From: Ichthyophis bannanicus
Taxonomy: Eukaryota; Chordata; Amphibia; Gymnophiona; Ichthyophiidae
Assembly (NCBI GenBank): GCA_033557465.1
Contig: CM066036.1
Coordinates: 589,393,574-589,457,573 of the forward strand
DNA: 64,000 nt
Reading direction: 5' to 3'
In this document: positions 1 to 12,108 of the stretch, one piece after another
How the letters are laid out: each line of letters begins with the position of its first letter
Numbering within the stretch: position 1 is the first letter of the stretch
Translations under genes and position numbers: made by a program
Notes under the pieces: generated by a model
What the model was told of the DNA's origin: nothing
What the model saw: the letters and a program-made list of their open reading frames with translations, nothing else
Database searches by the model: none

Positions 1-1588
1 CCATCATAGTGGTGTTCCATCTTCCTTGGTACCTTCTCTCTGCGTCCTTGATGTCCTGGTGAAACCTTTCACCTTGTTCTTCACTGTACGCCCCCAAGTT
101 TTCGGGAAAGTAGTTCACATGGGATTGCAAGAAATGGACTTTCAGGCTCATGTTACAGCCTTGTTCTTTGAAGGCATTGAGCATCCTGTCAACAATATCC
201 TTATAGTTCTCATCCCGCCTGTTCCCCAAGAATTTGAGAACAACATCCTTGAAGGAATCCCAGGCTTCTTTTTCCTTCTCAGACATCGTTTCAGCGAATG
301 CTCCATCTGAAATGAGTTTCCTTATATCAGGGCCAACAAACACTCCTTCCTTTAGCTTTGCTTCAGAAAGTCGGGGGAACTTTGAGCAAAGGTACCGAAA
401 GCACTCACCATCTTTTGGAAGGGACTTGATGAATTGCTTAATGAGACCCAACTTATCACGAGGTACCAAGCTCTCATGAAGAACATTTTTCTCACCGGGT
501 CTCAAATACTCCCGAATTGGCCAGTCTTTTTTCCCCCAGTGTAGGTCGCGGGCCCGGCTATCCCACAAGCAAAGGAAGCAGGAATATTTGGTGAAACCAG
601 ATTGCTGCCCTAATAGCATGGATAAAATTTTAAAGTCTCCACAAATCATCCACTTATGCTCATCATAACGAATCTTCTGAAGAATCAGGGCCAAATTCTC
701 GTATTTTTCTTTTAGAATAACAGAGTGAACAATAGGAACTGAAGCGAATGTGTTGCCATTATGAAGAATAACACCTTTTATGCTGTCTTTTGACGAATCA
801 ATGAACAGCCGCCATTCAGCAGGATCATACTTGAGTTTAAACTTTTCCATCACTCCGTATATATCGTTGCAAAATACCAAATCTTCCTCTTTGCTGAAAT
901 ACTTCAAAAATTGTGTCTCGCGGTTGCGGTACCAATAAAAAGTTGTTCCGGGTGACAATAGATTTTTCTGTTTAAGCCGAGAACCTAGCAGTTGGGCAGC
1001 ATCTTTTGGGAGTCCTAAATCCCGGACTAAATCATTCAATTCAGCTTCAGAGAAAAGTTCAGGTTTCGGATCTGGTTCAGTTTCAAACTCGGAAGTACTG
1101 GACTCATCGGGAAAAGCCATCTGATGAGTCTCATCATGATCAGAACCGTCCACACAAATATGATCCAAAGATTTTGGTGGTTCAGGCACAGGTACTTCGT
1201 TGCTATGAGGCATAGGCCTAATTGCTGAGGGAAGGTTGGGGTAACTTATTACGTTCTTATTTTTTAAGTTGTATCCCTTCACAATGCAAGAGCAAAAATA
1301 GCAGTCACTGCTGTGGTCTCTTTGTTCACGCCACATCATAGGTATTCCAAAATGAAATGCTTGTTTTTTACCTTTCATCCATAAGCGTAGATCTTTCTCA
1401 CATGTCTTGCACACTTTGTGAGGAGTCCACGGTTTGTCTTGATCGCCTAACTTCAAACCGAAATAGGCGAAATATACTTTTTTAATAAATGCAGAAATGT
1501 TCCTCTGCCACTTTTTCACGGTATATTCCCCACAAATAAAACAAAAACTGTCCGGAGAGTTGACCCAACCTCTGGCTCTGTGAGCCAT
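1..1588 (-). CDS. Transposon-type protein with N-terminal zinc-finger cysteines, possible DDE-like core; C-terminus off the window
   Basis: The frame is open for 529 codons from ATG at 1588 to the left edge, with no stop or frameshift in my hand translation. Cysteine pairs lie at residues 16/19 and 60/63 (His57 nearby) and at 96/99/101, a zinc-finger-like N-terminus, followed by an acidic linker (about 145-180). The core has Asp264 in FIDSSKDS, Asp318 in ICGDFKIL followed by a CxxC (337/340), and SEEQGERFHQ at 502-511. The D, D, E order with a cysteine pair after the second D suggests an RNase H-like transposase core; that is inference. The protein resembles a multicopy uncharacterised family known from many animals, in which a MADYCW-type motif would follow just past the edge. 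Compared with my memory of that family about eight residues are missing after DK379. No ORF this long is intact elsewhere here, so the element is young or domesticated. I do not know a family name. Confidence 0.75.
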   Translation of the reverse strand, partial: MAHRARGWVNSPDSFCFICGEYTVKKWQRNISAFIKKVYFAYFGLKLGDQDKPWTPHKVCKTCEKDLRLWMKGKKQAFHFGIPMMWREQRDHSSDCYFCSCIVKGYNLKNKNVISYPNLPSAIRPMPHSNEVPVPEPPKSLDHICVDGSDHDETHQMAFPDESSTSEFETEPDPKPELFSEAELNDLVRDLGLPKDAAQLLGSRLKQKNLLSPGTTFYWYRNRETQFLKYFSKEEDLVFCNDIYGVMEKFKLKYDPAEWRLFIDSSKDSIKGVILHNGNTFASVPIVHSVILKEKYENLALILQKIRYDEHKWMICGDFKILSMLLGQQSGFTKYSCFLCLWDSRARDLHWGKKDWPIREYLRPGEKNVLHESLVPRDKLGLIKQFIKSLPKDGECFRYLCSKFPRLSEAKLKEGVFVGPDIRKLISDGAFAETMSEKEKEAWDSFKDVVLKFLGNRRDENYKDIVDRMLNAFKEQGCNMSLKVHFLQSHVNYFPENLGAYSEEQGERFHQDIKDAERRYQGRWNTTMM

Positions 1589-3232
1589 CACAAATACACA
1601 GCACTGCAAACTACAACTGTAGTGAACCACTTCGGAATAAAGCTGGATTACGACTGAGCAAACAAAAGGTAATAATGAACTTGCAAGAAACTGAAATTTG
1701 ACAGGAACGTTCATGTCGCATCCACAGTGTTTAAGCGAGCGAACGAGGCGAGGCGAACAGGAAAGAACATGCGCCAGCGCGAGTACTGGATTTAGCCCCC
1801 GCCTCCCAATTGTCCTGTTAATGTATAAAATGAATACAAAACACTAAAATATCATGAGGGAGTGTTTCTAGTTAGTTAACCATTACAACCTCTATTTTGG
1901 GCCAAGAAAATAAACTGCAGTCGGCTAAAAAGAAATTATGTGAACATTCCTTATATGGGTAAGAAATCTAATTTTGCAAGAAAACGTGACGTGATGGAAC
2001 ATTTTGGCTATTTTTCCTGGATTCAGCACCCCAAAATCTATAGGAATCAGTTGCAAAACTGGAGGCAGGTTTTTGGTAGTGTAACTGTGTAATGAAATAA
2101 ACAGTTAGACAATCAATCAATAATTAATAAAAAGCTAGAACTCACAGCAAGGTGTCACAGGAGGCAATATCCACTTCTTTAGCAGAGCACTGTAAAAAGC
2201 ACTGCTCTTCTCTGATCAGAGAAAAGCAGACCAAATGTTTACTAAAGAGCGGTATGGGTGCCCTGGAGATCGAGCGTAAATGGCAGCATAAAGGGTGTTT
2301 TTATGTGATAAAGCCCAGGGAGGGGAGTAGGTATTCTGGTGGTAAGGGCACTTGGCTCTACCTAACGGACGCTAACAGGACACTAAGAGGTAAAGTGGCA
2401 AGCATGAACCTTAATACATGAAAATGGCAGTCACCTTAACACAGGATAAAGGAGCCCTTGTGAAAGTCACACTTTAGGTGATGGATGGAAGGAAGCATGA
2501 GAGGTGATGGACATGTCAGATCCATATGTATCCTGAGTTAGTCAGTAAGTGGGATGATAATTTGGGAGGCAGTTTCACTGTATCAATGAGGGGTGCTCAT
2601 GTAATCTTCTGTAATGTCAGTGTGTGGCATAGGATTGGGAAGCAGTGTGCCTTGGCAGAGCCAGCACAGCCACGATGTGGGCATCAAAAGGATGAGCATG
2701 AGTGATGATGCAGATCATTCACAGGAGATGTGTCAGTGATATGTCCTAATGATAGAATGTTCCTGTATGGGCCATGGTGTAGCAGCTGGCAGGAGAAGAC
2801 ATGACTGTACATGATGGGCATAAGCTGATGAGTGGGCTGAGGGTTGGATGGCAATAGATGAAAATGTGGTATGGCCTTGTCCCAATGTACCTGATATGCA
2901 AATGCAATTGTAGTGTGTGTGCAAAAATAATATCTGTGCCATGGGGAAGTTCCAATACTAGCTATTTGGGTATGACAGCTGCCTCAGCTGTTCTAACACC
3001 ATATAATCTTCCTGGCACATGCATATAACAACTGGACAAATGTCTCTCATATTGGCCATATGGAACAAGTAAGGACGTGTGATGATCTCTGCAGGTGGCC
3101 ATCCCAGGAGTGGGATGTGCCTGAATGTTCTTCATATATGTGATGGAGCCAAAGATGTTCAGTCACAGTTATGATGAAATATTCCAATCATGTACAACTC
3201 ATATGTCATACATCTGCATGGTGAACATGTCT
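1589..3232. other. Upstream of the zinc-finger transposon gene; no recognised gene
   Basis: 1589-1830 is likely the 5' flank of the minus-strand gene; it has a GC-rich patch (about 1735-1800) and a TATAAAA-like string near 1825. 1830-2150 is AT-rich and unassigned. 2150-3230 has short open frames of random look. It may be decayed Harbinger interior, because a Harbinger-type right end appears beyond the CR1 copy near 5695, but I see no aligned motif that proves this. Confidence 0.3.
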
Positions 3233-4290
3233 GACCCTTACATAAGAACATAAGATATGCCATACTGGGGCAGACCAAGGTCCATCGAGCCCAGTATTCT
3301 GTTTCGAACAGTGGCCAATCTAGGTCATATCTACCTAGCAGTTTCCCCAAGAGACAAAAGTTCCACAATGCTTGTACTGGGTCAAGCATTGATATCTTCG
3401 GTCACTTCTTAATAATGGTTTATGGACCTTTCCTCCAGGAACTTGTCCAAACCTTTTTTAAACCCAGCTACATTAACAGCCTTTACTACATCCTCCGGTA
3501 ACAAATTCCAGAGTTTGATTACACGTTGAGTGAAAAAATATTTTCTTTTATTAGTCTTAAATAGTTTACCCTGTAGCTTCATTGCATGTCCCCTAGTCTT
3601 TCTATATTCTGATAACGTAAACAATCGATCTACGTTACCCGTTCCCGTTCCACTCCGTTCATTAATTTATAGACTTCTATCATATCTCCCCTCAGCCGTC
3701 TCTTTTCCAGGTTAAAGAGCCCTAACCTTTTTAGCCTTTCTTCATAGGAGTATCCTTCCATCCCCTTTACCATTTTGGTGGCTCTTCTCTGAACCTTTTC
3801 TAAAATCGCTATATCCTTTTTAAGATACGGCGACCAGAATTGCACACAATATTCAAGGTGCGGTCTCACCATGGAACGATATAGAGGCATTATAATATAT
3901 TTTGTTTTATTTTCCATTCCTTTCCTTATCATACCTAGCATTCTATTTGCTCTCTTGGCCGCCGCTGCACACTGGGCCGAGGGTTTTAACATGGTATCCA
4001 CAATGACGCCTAAATCTTTTTCCTGGGTGGTGGTTCCTAATGTGGAACCTTGCATCGTGTAACCATAGTTTGGGTTGTTCTTCCCTAGGTGCATAACCTT
4101 GCACTTGTCCACATTAAATTTCATCTGCCATTTTAATGTCCAGTCTTCCAATTTATCAAGATCCTCTTGCAATTTTTCACAATCCTCTTGGGTTTTAACA
4201 ACTTTAAATAGTTTTGTGTCATCTGCAAATTTGATAACCTCACTCGTTATTCCACTTTCCAGGTCATTTATGAATATGACCCTTTGCAAT
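3233..4290 (-). mobile_element. CR1 LINE, 5'-truncated copy 1
   Basis: The minus strand encodes the C-terminal part of a CR1-clade ORF2. It starts in the reverse transcriptase palm with FINDLESGI and the catalytic box KFADDTKLF (about 4270-4190), then the thumb/C-terminal block typical of CR1, with EKDLGVIVD, RPHLEYCVQFWSPYLKKDI, RRATKMVKGMEGYSYEERL and LGLFNLEKRRLRGDMIEVYKL. A frameshift near 3625-3640, in a short GGAACG-type duplication, moves the frame to LSEYRKTRGHAMKL through KFLEERSINHY and the stop at about 3409. The 3' UTR runs to the octamer-like tail at about 3236 (ATAAGAACATAAG on the plus strand). The copy is truncated at 4290, as is usual for CR1, and is dead. It seems the youngest CR1 here, with only one frame break. 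Confidence 0.9.
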
Positions 4291-4384
4291 GGGCTACAGC
4301 AGAACCAGTAAAGTCATGCTGTCAGATGGGCATGATTGCAATGTGCATGTTTACAGGCCCAATGTGCTATTGTAACACATAAAA

Positions 4385-4545
4385 AACAATATTAATGTGT
4401 GTCTTCCAATCAATGTAGACCCCGGACTGTTTCTGGCAGTATATTGAAGTGAGTTTCCCACAGTCCAAAAGAGAACAAACAGGATTTAAACCCTGGTCTA
4501 CTGCTTACTGAGCTAATGCACTAACCATTAAGCTACACCTCCACA
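4385..4545 (-). mobile_element. tRNA-derived SINE-like fragment
   Basis: On the minus strand a tRNA-like A box (GTAGCTTAATGGTTAG) and a B box (GGTTTAAATCC) lie at normal spacing between about 4545 and 4480, followed by a non-tRNA body. The cloverleaf is not closed, so this is a Pol III retroposon remnant rather than a tRNA gene. Confidence 0.5.
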
Positions 4546-4809
4546 CCTTTCACCACAGCAATGTTTAGAATCAAAGAGACTACAGGTCCCTGACTGCAAT
4601 GGCCAAAACCCAGAACATGAAATAACGTGGCTGGTGCATTCTGAGACAGTGGTAAACCACACCTAACCCCACATGCACATATCCACTCAATATCTACAAG
4701 TGGGAGGCATCCTGATCTTAGGGCGAGCCTATCCACTAGGCAACTAGCTGGGTGACAGGGTCTACCGATCATGGTAGACCACATGCCAGCCAATCCCTCC
4801 CTCCTTGCA

Positions 4810-5693
4810 AGCATGGCACAGCCGCCACTTCAATGCTGAAGGAGGCCTTATTGAAGCTTCACACATGCAGCTAGTCACACAATGCTGTTCCTGACCCCCT
4901 CCACCGGGGGATGTGGGCACATGTGCTGCTGCTTTAGACCTCACAAGGGAGGGATCACCATGTGTTCCACTGTACCTGTTGATGACATGCTTGGCATGCC
5001 ACTGACAACTGCATCTGACACGCAGGGCCGGGACACAGATTTCTTCTGCACCAGGCTGCAGCTGCTGTGATCGCCACCCGCACACTCACAGAATGCTGAC
5101 ATGGCAGCATGGTGGCAGTGGCAGTGGCAGTGGCCCAACTCCTTTTTGACTGTGTGCTGCCACTGTCACAGCAGAGTCATACCTGACATCGCAGATGTAC
5201 ACTCTAGGCAGCTGCCTTGTCAATCAGCCAGCCCCACTGCATCACTCACATGACACTTCCTTTACCAATTTGGCACCAACAACATGGTGCCCTTTATTAA
5301 TAGAGCACCATGTTATTACTGTCAATGGAGCACTACTATCACTAATTTGGGAGCTAGAATCGGAGGAGCACATTGCATACATTTAAATAGGCTCTCTCCC
5401 CTCAGAAATAGCCCTTAATGCGAGCTTTCAAATGATGTTAATGTTCCCAGCGCCGGAGGCTCTAACTCACAGTAACACTAATCAGTGTTAAAAGGGTACA
5501 CTCTATCCCCGCCCAGTCTGCGCCCTATTAAGCCCACTCTCCACATCCTTTTCCCTTAACTCTCTGGGCACCACTTCCGTACGTTAATCCAATGTTATCA
5601 GCGCTTTCCGCTGCGTTAACCACCCCCAGGCACTGATAACGCCTGTTAACAGCACTTTTGCTACGTTAACGCTCTTAGTAAACATACCCCATC
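4810..5693. mobile_element. Decayed PIF/Harbinger-like right end
   Basis: The segment ends with TTAGTAAACATACCCC (to about 5693), the same terminal repeat that closes the two larger Harbinger elements in the window (18362 and 41251). Upstream the GGAGCACTACTATCAC block near 5326 is also present in the right end of the 15 kb element near 40868. The stretch 5390-5690 is rich in GTTAAC/GTTATC steps, as in the other ends. I did not find a matching left end; it may lie left of the CR1 copy at 3233 or be lost. Confidence 0.55.
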
Positions 5694-6302
5694 GTGTCTC
5701 TCAATGATGTGCCTGAAACTAGTAGGCTTGATGACTGCAATTCCTCATTAGCAAGATTGCACAGTCAACTGTGGGTCAAATACTAACATCCAAATCTCAG
5801 CAGCTCAATGATTATCAAATCTCTGTGCCGGGGCTATATTCTTCCGGTACTGGAAACAATGCACTCACTTCCTATAAGCTCTCAAATACATTTTAAGCTT
5901 TTGTCATTCATTTTCTAGGTATTGTTTGTCAAAGATTCTTCTTATCTGGGAGAATGCCTTCAGTGGTATGCATCGATACAGTGCCCTCTGATTATTTTCT
6001 GAGGCATGTCCTGGTGTGCTCTACTGTTGAACACATCATTTTCATAGCTGAGCGGCAGAGGTGTGAGGCTGCCCCCCCCCCCCCCATGTGAATTATTTTT
6101 AGCAGCGTGCTTCTACTTAGCGGTAGTCAGCCCATCATCTGGGATCCAAGCTCTGTCTTTCTACTCTGATCTCTTTGTCTTTCTCCTCTTCCATATCTTA
6201 TCTCTTCTTATTTCTCCCTAGCTTGTCTCACATCTTTACTCCACTTTATCTATTCTACACTTCCATTCCTTTTCTTTGTCATTCATCCCTTTCACCTTAA
6301 GT
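5694..6302. other. Intergenic; short poly-C run
   Basis: No gene or recognisable repeat, except an uninterrupted run of about 14 C near 6073-6087 and pyrimidine-rich DNA from 6160. Confidence 0.4.
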
Positions 6303-6535
6303 TCTTGGACAAGTTTTTGGAGGAAAGGTCCAGAAACCATTATTAAAGTGGACTGGGGAAATCCTCTGCTTATCCCTGGGATAAGCAGCATAGAAGCTGT
6401 CTATCTTTTGGGAACTTGACAAGTACTGTACTTCTGACCTGGATTGATCAATATTGGAAACAGGCTATTGGGCTCGATGGACCTTTGGTCTGACCCACTA
6501 TGGCATATCTTATGTTCCTATGTTCTTATGATTTC
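6303..6535 (+). mobile_element. CR1 LINE, 3' end only (copy 2)
   Basis: Plus-strand remnant of the last codons of CR1 ORF2 (KFLDKFLEERSRNHY followed by TAA near 6347) and its 3' UTR, ending in TATGTTCCTATGTTCTTATG near 6530. The 3' UTR phrase about a 'GGGCTCGATGGACC' core is the complement of the phrase in copy 1. It is severely 5'-truncated. Confidence 0.85.
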
Positions 6536-6549
6536 TAACTATAATGATG

Positions 6550-7050
6550 AAAAGTGACTATTTTTGCCAATTCTTTGGTGTTTGCACTGGCTGCCATTAA
6601 AGGCTAGATGTAAATTCACTGTGCTTTTTTGATCCACATGGCCTATTTAAAGGGGCTCCTCTATATTCAGCTAAATACTGCTGAGTTCAGCAATCAGCTG
6701 AGGTCTTCCTAGCAAAAGCTGTTATCATTACCTTCTCTTTCTCAAACATGTTTACTTCTACACATCAGGCAACCTTTTCTTATTACAGCCCTGTTGGTGG
6801 ATTTCTTTATTCTACAATTTAAGAGAAACTAGCAATTAGTTCTAGTTCAGTAAGATGTGGCTGTATGAGCATTATTATGGCATCTGAGTATTGAAGGGTT
6901 ATTTCTGTCAGGCTTCACAGAAATTATTATTAGATTAGACTTTATGCATCAATTTTTTATTTTATTGTATTTTAAATATTCTATATATTGTGTTAGGTAT
7001 GTTTATTATTGGATGGTTTTGAAGTTGTATCCCATATATCAAATCAATAA
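6550..7050 (+). pseudogene. L2-like LINE remnant
   Basis: With several frame breaks, the plus strand reads like the L2 clade's end of ORF2: a tryptophan-poor HW-type start, RLDVNSLCF, then HGLFKGAPLYSAKYC (about 6640-6690). A short 3' UTR with AATAAA near 7045 follows. The match is by motif memory only and is weak; stops occur about every 30 codons. Confidence 0.4.
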
Positions 7051-7339
7051 ACAGAATGGATTAGTTACATTGGTGACATTGACAGTCTGCGTTACCTTTT
7101 ATTTTACTAGTCTTCTTGCTGCTTTGTGCTGCAGTCAGTGTTTTTGTTGGTAGATGGCAGTCTACCTCCTCCTCTGCCTGCTTTGCAAGTTTGCGCCTTT
7201 TTTTTTTGTTTTGTTTATGCTTATTGGCTTTTTGTTGTACTGCCTTTCTAGCATGCATCAAAGCAGATAACAATAAAAATAAATTTAAAAAGAGAAGATT
7301 GAAGAAAAGAATACTGAGAAACAAGAGGGAAGGTTACAT

Positions 7340-8640
7340 TCAATTATGTGTGGATGGAGAAATAGGGTAGAGAAGGGTAGATTTTAACAGGCATGTCGCA
7401 GGCCTAGCACCACTTGGGAATATAAAAAGGAGTATCAATTGACTCTTGTATGTTAAGAGAGTATCATTTGGTCCAAAGGCTTGGGTAAACAGCCATGTGT
7501 TTAAACCTGATTTAAAAGTGGAAATATTTCTTTCTGACCTTAAGTGAAAGGGCATTGAGTTCTACAACAATGGAGCCTGGTAAGAAAAAACGGTATGGCA
7601 AGTGGACTCCGGTCATGCAGGCGAGAGATAGGGAAGAGCTAATAAATTTGCTTGAGATGACCTGGTGCATAATGAATCAAGAGATTAGAGAGGTAGATGA
7701 GGGCCCTATAAGATAACTTTGAATGAGATAAACATTATTGAATTTAGTCATTTGGGAACCAGTGATGATCCCAAAAGTGGGGTTATATGTTTGTTGCTAT
7801 GAGCTGAGCAGTGAAGTTTAATGGTTGTGTTTTGTATTAGATAAAGGTAATGCAGTGACATACCAGTGATGCCTGAAGAAAGGACATTATCATAGTCTAG
7901 ACGGCACATCACAAATGTCAGAATAGAGTCAAGAAAAGGGTATAGTCTATGGATCTGATGCAGGAAAAAGAAGGATTTCTTCACATTTGAAATGTGATTT
8001 ATGAAGTCAAGGAGAGACAAGTGTTCTCTCTGGCATAGTGATGTTATCCCTTTGGGAAGCAGAGGTAACTACAAAAGAAAGGGAAAGAGTGGGAATGAAC
8101 TTATTTTGGCTGAAACACAAGGTCTCAGATTTTTGTGGATTTAATTTTACTCAATGAAGAGAAAATCACTCTGCAACTGCAGTTAGACATTATGTTAAGT
8201 AGTGTAAGGTCATCGCTTGAGGAGTCAGTTAAATCTATTAGCTGGAGGTTATCTGGTAGAAGTAGCAGTCAATGCCCAAGGGTGGGAGTGAGAATCGATC
8301 CTTGGGGAACTCCACAGCTCAATGGAGTAGGATTTGATTGTGTATTCTTCCATTCAGTCATAGTGACCTGTCAGTCAAAGAAGACCTAAGCCATGCAAGG
8401 GCTGTGTCTCATAAAAACTGCTGAAACTGGGCGATAGTTAGAAACGTCATTTAGGCACAGAATAATCCTAGCTTCTTTCCGTACTGCAGGTACAGTGCCC
8501 TGGTTCAAGATGCAATTGTTCATAGTACAAATGTCATATGCAAGATCTAATGAGGCGCTTTTTAAAAATATATGCTTATAGAGAATCAGAGGATGCTGTT
8601 GAAGATTGTGAAAAGAAGGGGGTACCTCCATCGCTGGCAG
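7340..8640 (-). pseudogene. L2-like LINE ORF2 remnant
   Basis: Read on the minus strand from 8640, fragments appear in the order expected for an L2-clade reverse transcriptase: TGTVPAVRKEARI and SNYRPVSA (about 8500-8410); a corrupted GVPQGSIL region near 8310; HISNVKKSFFFLHQIHRL, then MCRLDYDNVLSSGI and a QN-type helix (about 7990-7800); and finally WNSMPFHLRSERNISTF with KSGLNTWLFTQAFG near 7560-7470. All key blocks are separated by frameshifts and stops, so it is an old dead copy. Its orientation is opposite to the weak L2-like remnant just upstream. Confidence 0.7.
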
Positions 8641-8868
8641 GATGAGATCACCAAAACGAGCACCAGGTGAGGTTAAAAGTAGAGGTACATGGAGTGCACT
8701 AAGGAGCAGGTCTATAATTTAAGTATGCCTCTTTTGTGCACACTGTGGTCCAACGAGAATTTAACTCTCCAGGTGATCACCTGTTGTGTTAAGTGAGTGG
8801 GGCTTTAACCTGAATGGGCCTAAAGGGAATGGGCAGAGAGTCTATAATAAAAATGAAGTGAACATAGA

Positions 8869-8984
8869 GAGGCATGTTTACTAAAGGTTAATGTGCATTA
8901 AGTGCTACTGCACCCATAGAAATAAAACGGTTCTGGGCACTTAACATGTGTTAACTTTATTAAATCCTTTGGTAAACATGCCCC
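8869..8984. mobile_element. Short Harbinger-type MITE
   Basis: The left end GGCATGTTTACTAAAGG pairs with the right end CCTTTGGTAAACATGCC. The total is about 115 bp and lacks coding capacity. The ends resemble those of the large Harbinger elements in the window (GGGGTATGTTTACTAAA). A relative lies at 19648. Confidence 0.6.
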
Positions 8985-11900
8985 ATAGAGTAAACATGAG
9001 GGCCCATTGTAAATAGATCATGGAGAAGGGCATCAAGACATCCAGGTCGGGACATGGACAATTTCCTCTGTATTTTACAAAGGCTCTGCCAAATGTAGAG
9101 CTTCTTGTTAAATATGTATAAGGATGTACAGATGTGCATATTGATATCTCACCATGTCCAGTGGGAGCAGTGATTTTAAAAGCTGCATGTGGTGATGAAA
9201 AATATCCAGCTTTCCCCCAAATGTGCATGGGAGCAGCTTTTAAAATTGCTGCTCCTGATAGCATTCGTCCCCCTCATGCCTTGATATCTCCAATTGGCGC
9301 CCCTCGATCCACCCCCGACAATCATCTGACAATCCACTCCCTGACAATTATCAACCTCTCCAGATTATTCCCCCACAACAAGACTCCCTTCTGATAAACC
9401 CACATTAAGATCTGTCCGATCCACATCAAGAACCCCACAATACTTCTTGATCTCCCTGACATCAAGAACAACCACCACCTCCTGATATTAAGATCCCTTG
9501 ATCACCACCAAGACAAGTCCTCCCACCCCCTTATCCCACCTTGACTCTTCCCAGGAGGTCCTTGTGTTTATGGGGGATAGAAGAGATTTCTAGTTGCTTC
9601 TGCTCTGTTAGAGTCCCAGATTCAAAATGGCAGCTGTGACAGCTAGCATCAGTTTCATGGCACCTTCAAGCTGGCACTTATGAGTGCCTTGGGGCAGGTA
9701 TAAAAGTTAACATTTAAGATTTTTTAATATTCATGTATATTCTCTTCTAAAATGGGGAATACAAATTCATATTTTAGGCCCACCTACTTTCTCTTCACAC
9801 TCTAGCAACACCTCTTGGAAATCTATGGGTGGTGTGGATCACCATGGTTAAATAGTGCCTTTCTAAAATTACTGTTTGTATGTGTAGCTGATCTATACAT
9901 TTAAAAGCTGCTATTTATTTGAGGGAAGCTTCTAAAATCACAGTCATAGTGACAGATCCAAGCACACTGAGTATAAACCATGATTGGTGTTTTGCATCTT
10001 TGTTCTATTTTTGTTGGAGCTGCTTTACCCCTTCTGTGGTACCCTGAGGTATTCTTCCTTCCAAAGAACATAGAGAAATGATTACTGCACCCCTATCTCC
10101 CAATTACCAAGTATCTCTAGGTTAACATTGTGTAGGCTAACAAATTTTGCATGCTCAAATAATTCAGGAAACCTTGGAACATTGACACCAGTTGACCTGG
10201 CCACTAAACACCAGTGGACAAATCTTTGCGGAAATCTCCCAGAACCGAACTCCAATGCCCAAAATTGTCAGCTTTATTGCCTTGGAGTCAACCTTCCATA
10301 GCTGGTGCTGCTTTGCCTCTTACCCAATGCCTTGGGGTCTTCATGCCATTGTATTTTTATTTATTGATTTCCCATATTACAATTCTGTTCTTCCAGATTT
10401 ATATTTTGGACTGGTCAATCAATAGTGCCTTTGTGACAGGAAATAATATAAATGAACCTTTAGGGTGCATCTCCATTTTTGTTTCTAATTAGGTGCCCTG
10501 AGATGTTTCATGTGAGTTTTCAGACAGTGCAACAGAAAGTAGGTTCAGAACCTAATCTAACCCTGCTGGGGCTTCTATGCTCAACCCCCACAGGATTTGA
10601 TGTCTCCATGCCAGTGTTGGTACTGCTTTCCCCTTTCCTGGTGACTTGGGATATTCAATATGCTCTTTGTGCTGTTTTACTTTTCTCATGCTGTCTTGGG
10701 TTCTTCATGCCATAGTGCCCTTTGCCCGTCGTTTTGTAACGTGGGGTGTTCATGCCACTCTTGATGTCTTGGGAGTACTGTTGCCACTATTGCTGATGCC
10801 GGCCAACATTTTTTAAGCACATTTAGATAAAGCTAAATGGAAAACTCCAATTATTTTCCCAATTGACTTTAGTGGGAGCAAATAAAACCAAGATTTTCAG
10901 CATCTGAAATAATTGCAAGAATGATTGATCTGAAAGTGAACCAAAATTAACACTTTCCTTGTACACATCCCTACCTCTTTCTAGTCCCAACATATAGTCA
11001 TCTTTTCTCTACATCTTTCTTTCACATTCATTCTCTCTATCTCCCATCTCACTCACCGTTTCCTCTCTTTTCGCCTTTCTGTCTGCTTCTCTCTTGGAAC
11101 AGTTTTAAAACCTCACAACGTGCTTGCAGGCTTATGTGCATTTAATCCCAGCAAGCCTGCAAACAGATTTTCAAAGGCAAACACCCCATGAGGTTTTCCT
11201 TGCACTTGTGGATATCAAACCTGCACTGCAGTGTGGACAAACGCCAAGACTTAGAAAGCCCAAGCTGGACAGCTTTGTCCTCTTCCCACCCCAGATCCAC
11301 CCTTTTTGCCATGGGTAAAAGGTACCTGCCCTATTAAACAGCAGGGGGAGAGCTGTCTTCAGTAAGACTTTTTATTAGGGCTTTTTTGAGGGGGTACATA
11401 GTGGTACAGAATGCTGGTACCTTTTTCATTGCCTGTTAAAATTCATTCTTAGTCCTCATGCATTCTGAAAGATCCCCGCATATGAATACCGACACTTTTT
11501 TTGCTAGGAAAAAGCACTGCTTTTTATGTGGATAAGTAGTCTGTACCTGATTAGCATGGTTTGAAAAGTGCCCTCTCTTTCTCTCTTTGGCCCTTGAAAA
11601 TTATAAAAAAGCCTTGAGGAAAGATCGGGAACAGCCCTTTGCGGCAGGGCTGCACCTAGAGCTGTGCAAGTGGTGCAGCCGCACAGGGCGCAATTATAGA
11701 AGGGGCACCAATATCAGCACAGGAAGCTCAAAAAGAGGAGTTACTGGATGTGACTGGATGGAGTGGGGGCACCAGATTCGATAGTCGCACAGGGCACATT
11801 TCTAGCTTGGTATGGTCCTACTTTGCAGTAAGGAAGAAGGGCTGAGAAACGGCACATCATTCACTTGTGCCAGAAGAAGCTAGGTCAGTGGTGCATACAG

Positions 11901-12108
11901 AGCTGCTCTCTGATTTCATCAGCAAATTACACATCCTAAGGCTCCAAAGCATGGCACTGGCACTTGTATGACTGGCAATTCCTTCCCTCATGGTTGCGCT
12001 ATGGAAAATGGATCCTAAGTTATTCATACAAATTGGCACCCACTAAAACTGGAGAGCTTCTCCTTGCCAAAAGTATGGGAAATGGAAAGATCAGCTTGAT
12101 TGCACTTT
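8985..12108. other. No recognised gene; degenerate simple and interspersed repeats
   Basis: 9140-9260 contains a weak inverted repeat around GCAGCTTTTAAAATTGC. 9270-9540 is C/A-rich, with irregularly repeated GAT/CAAGA words. 10290-10800 repeats the phrase TTGGGGTCTTCATGCCAT at irregular spacing (near 10330, 10690 and 10740) and may be an old dispersed repeat. 11640-11800 begins CAGGGCTGCACC and contains CGCACAGGGC words on both sides, like a decayed hAT fragment. None of the open frames here resembles a known protein. Confidence 0.35.
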
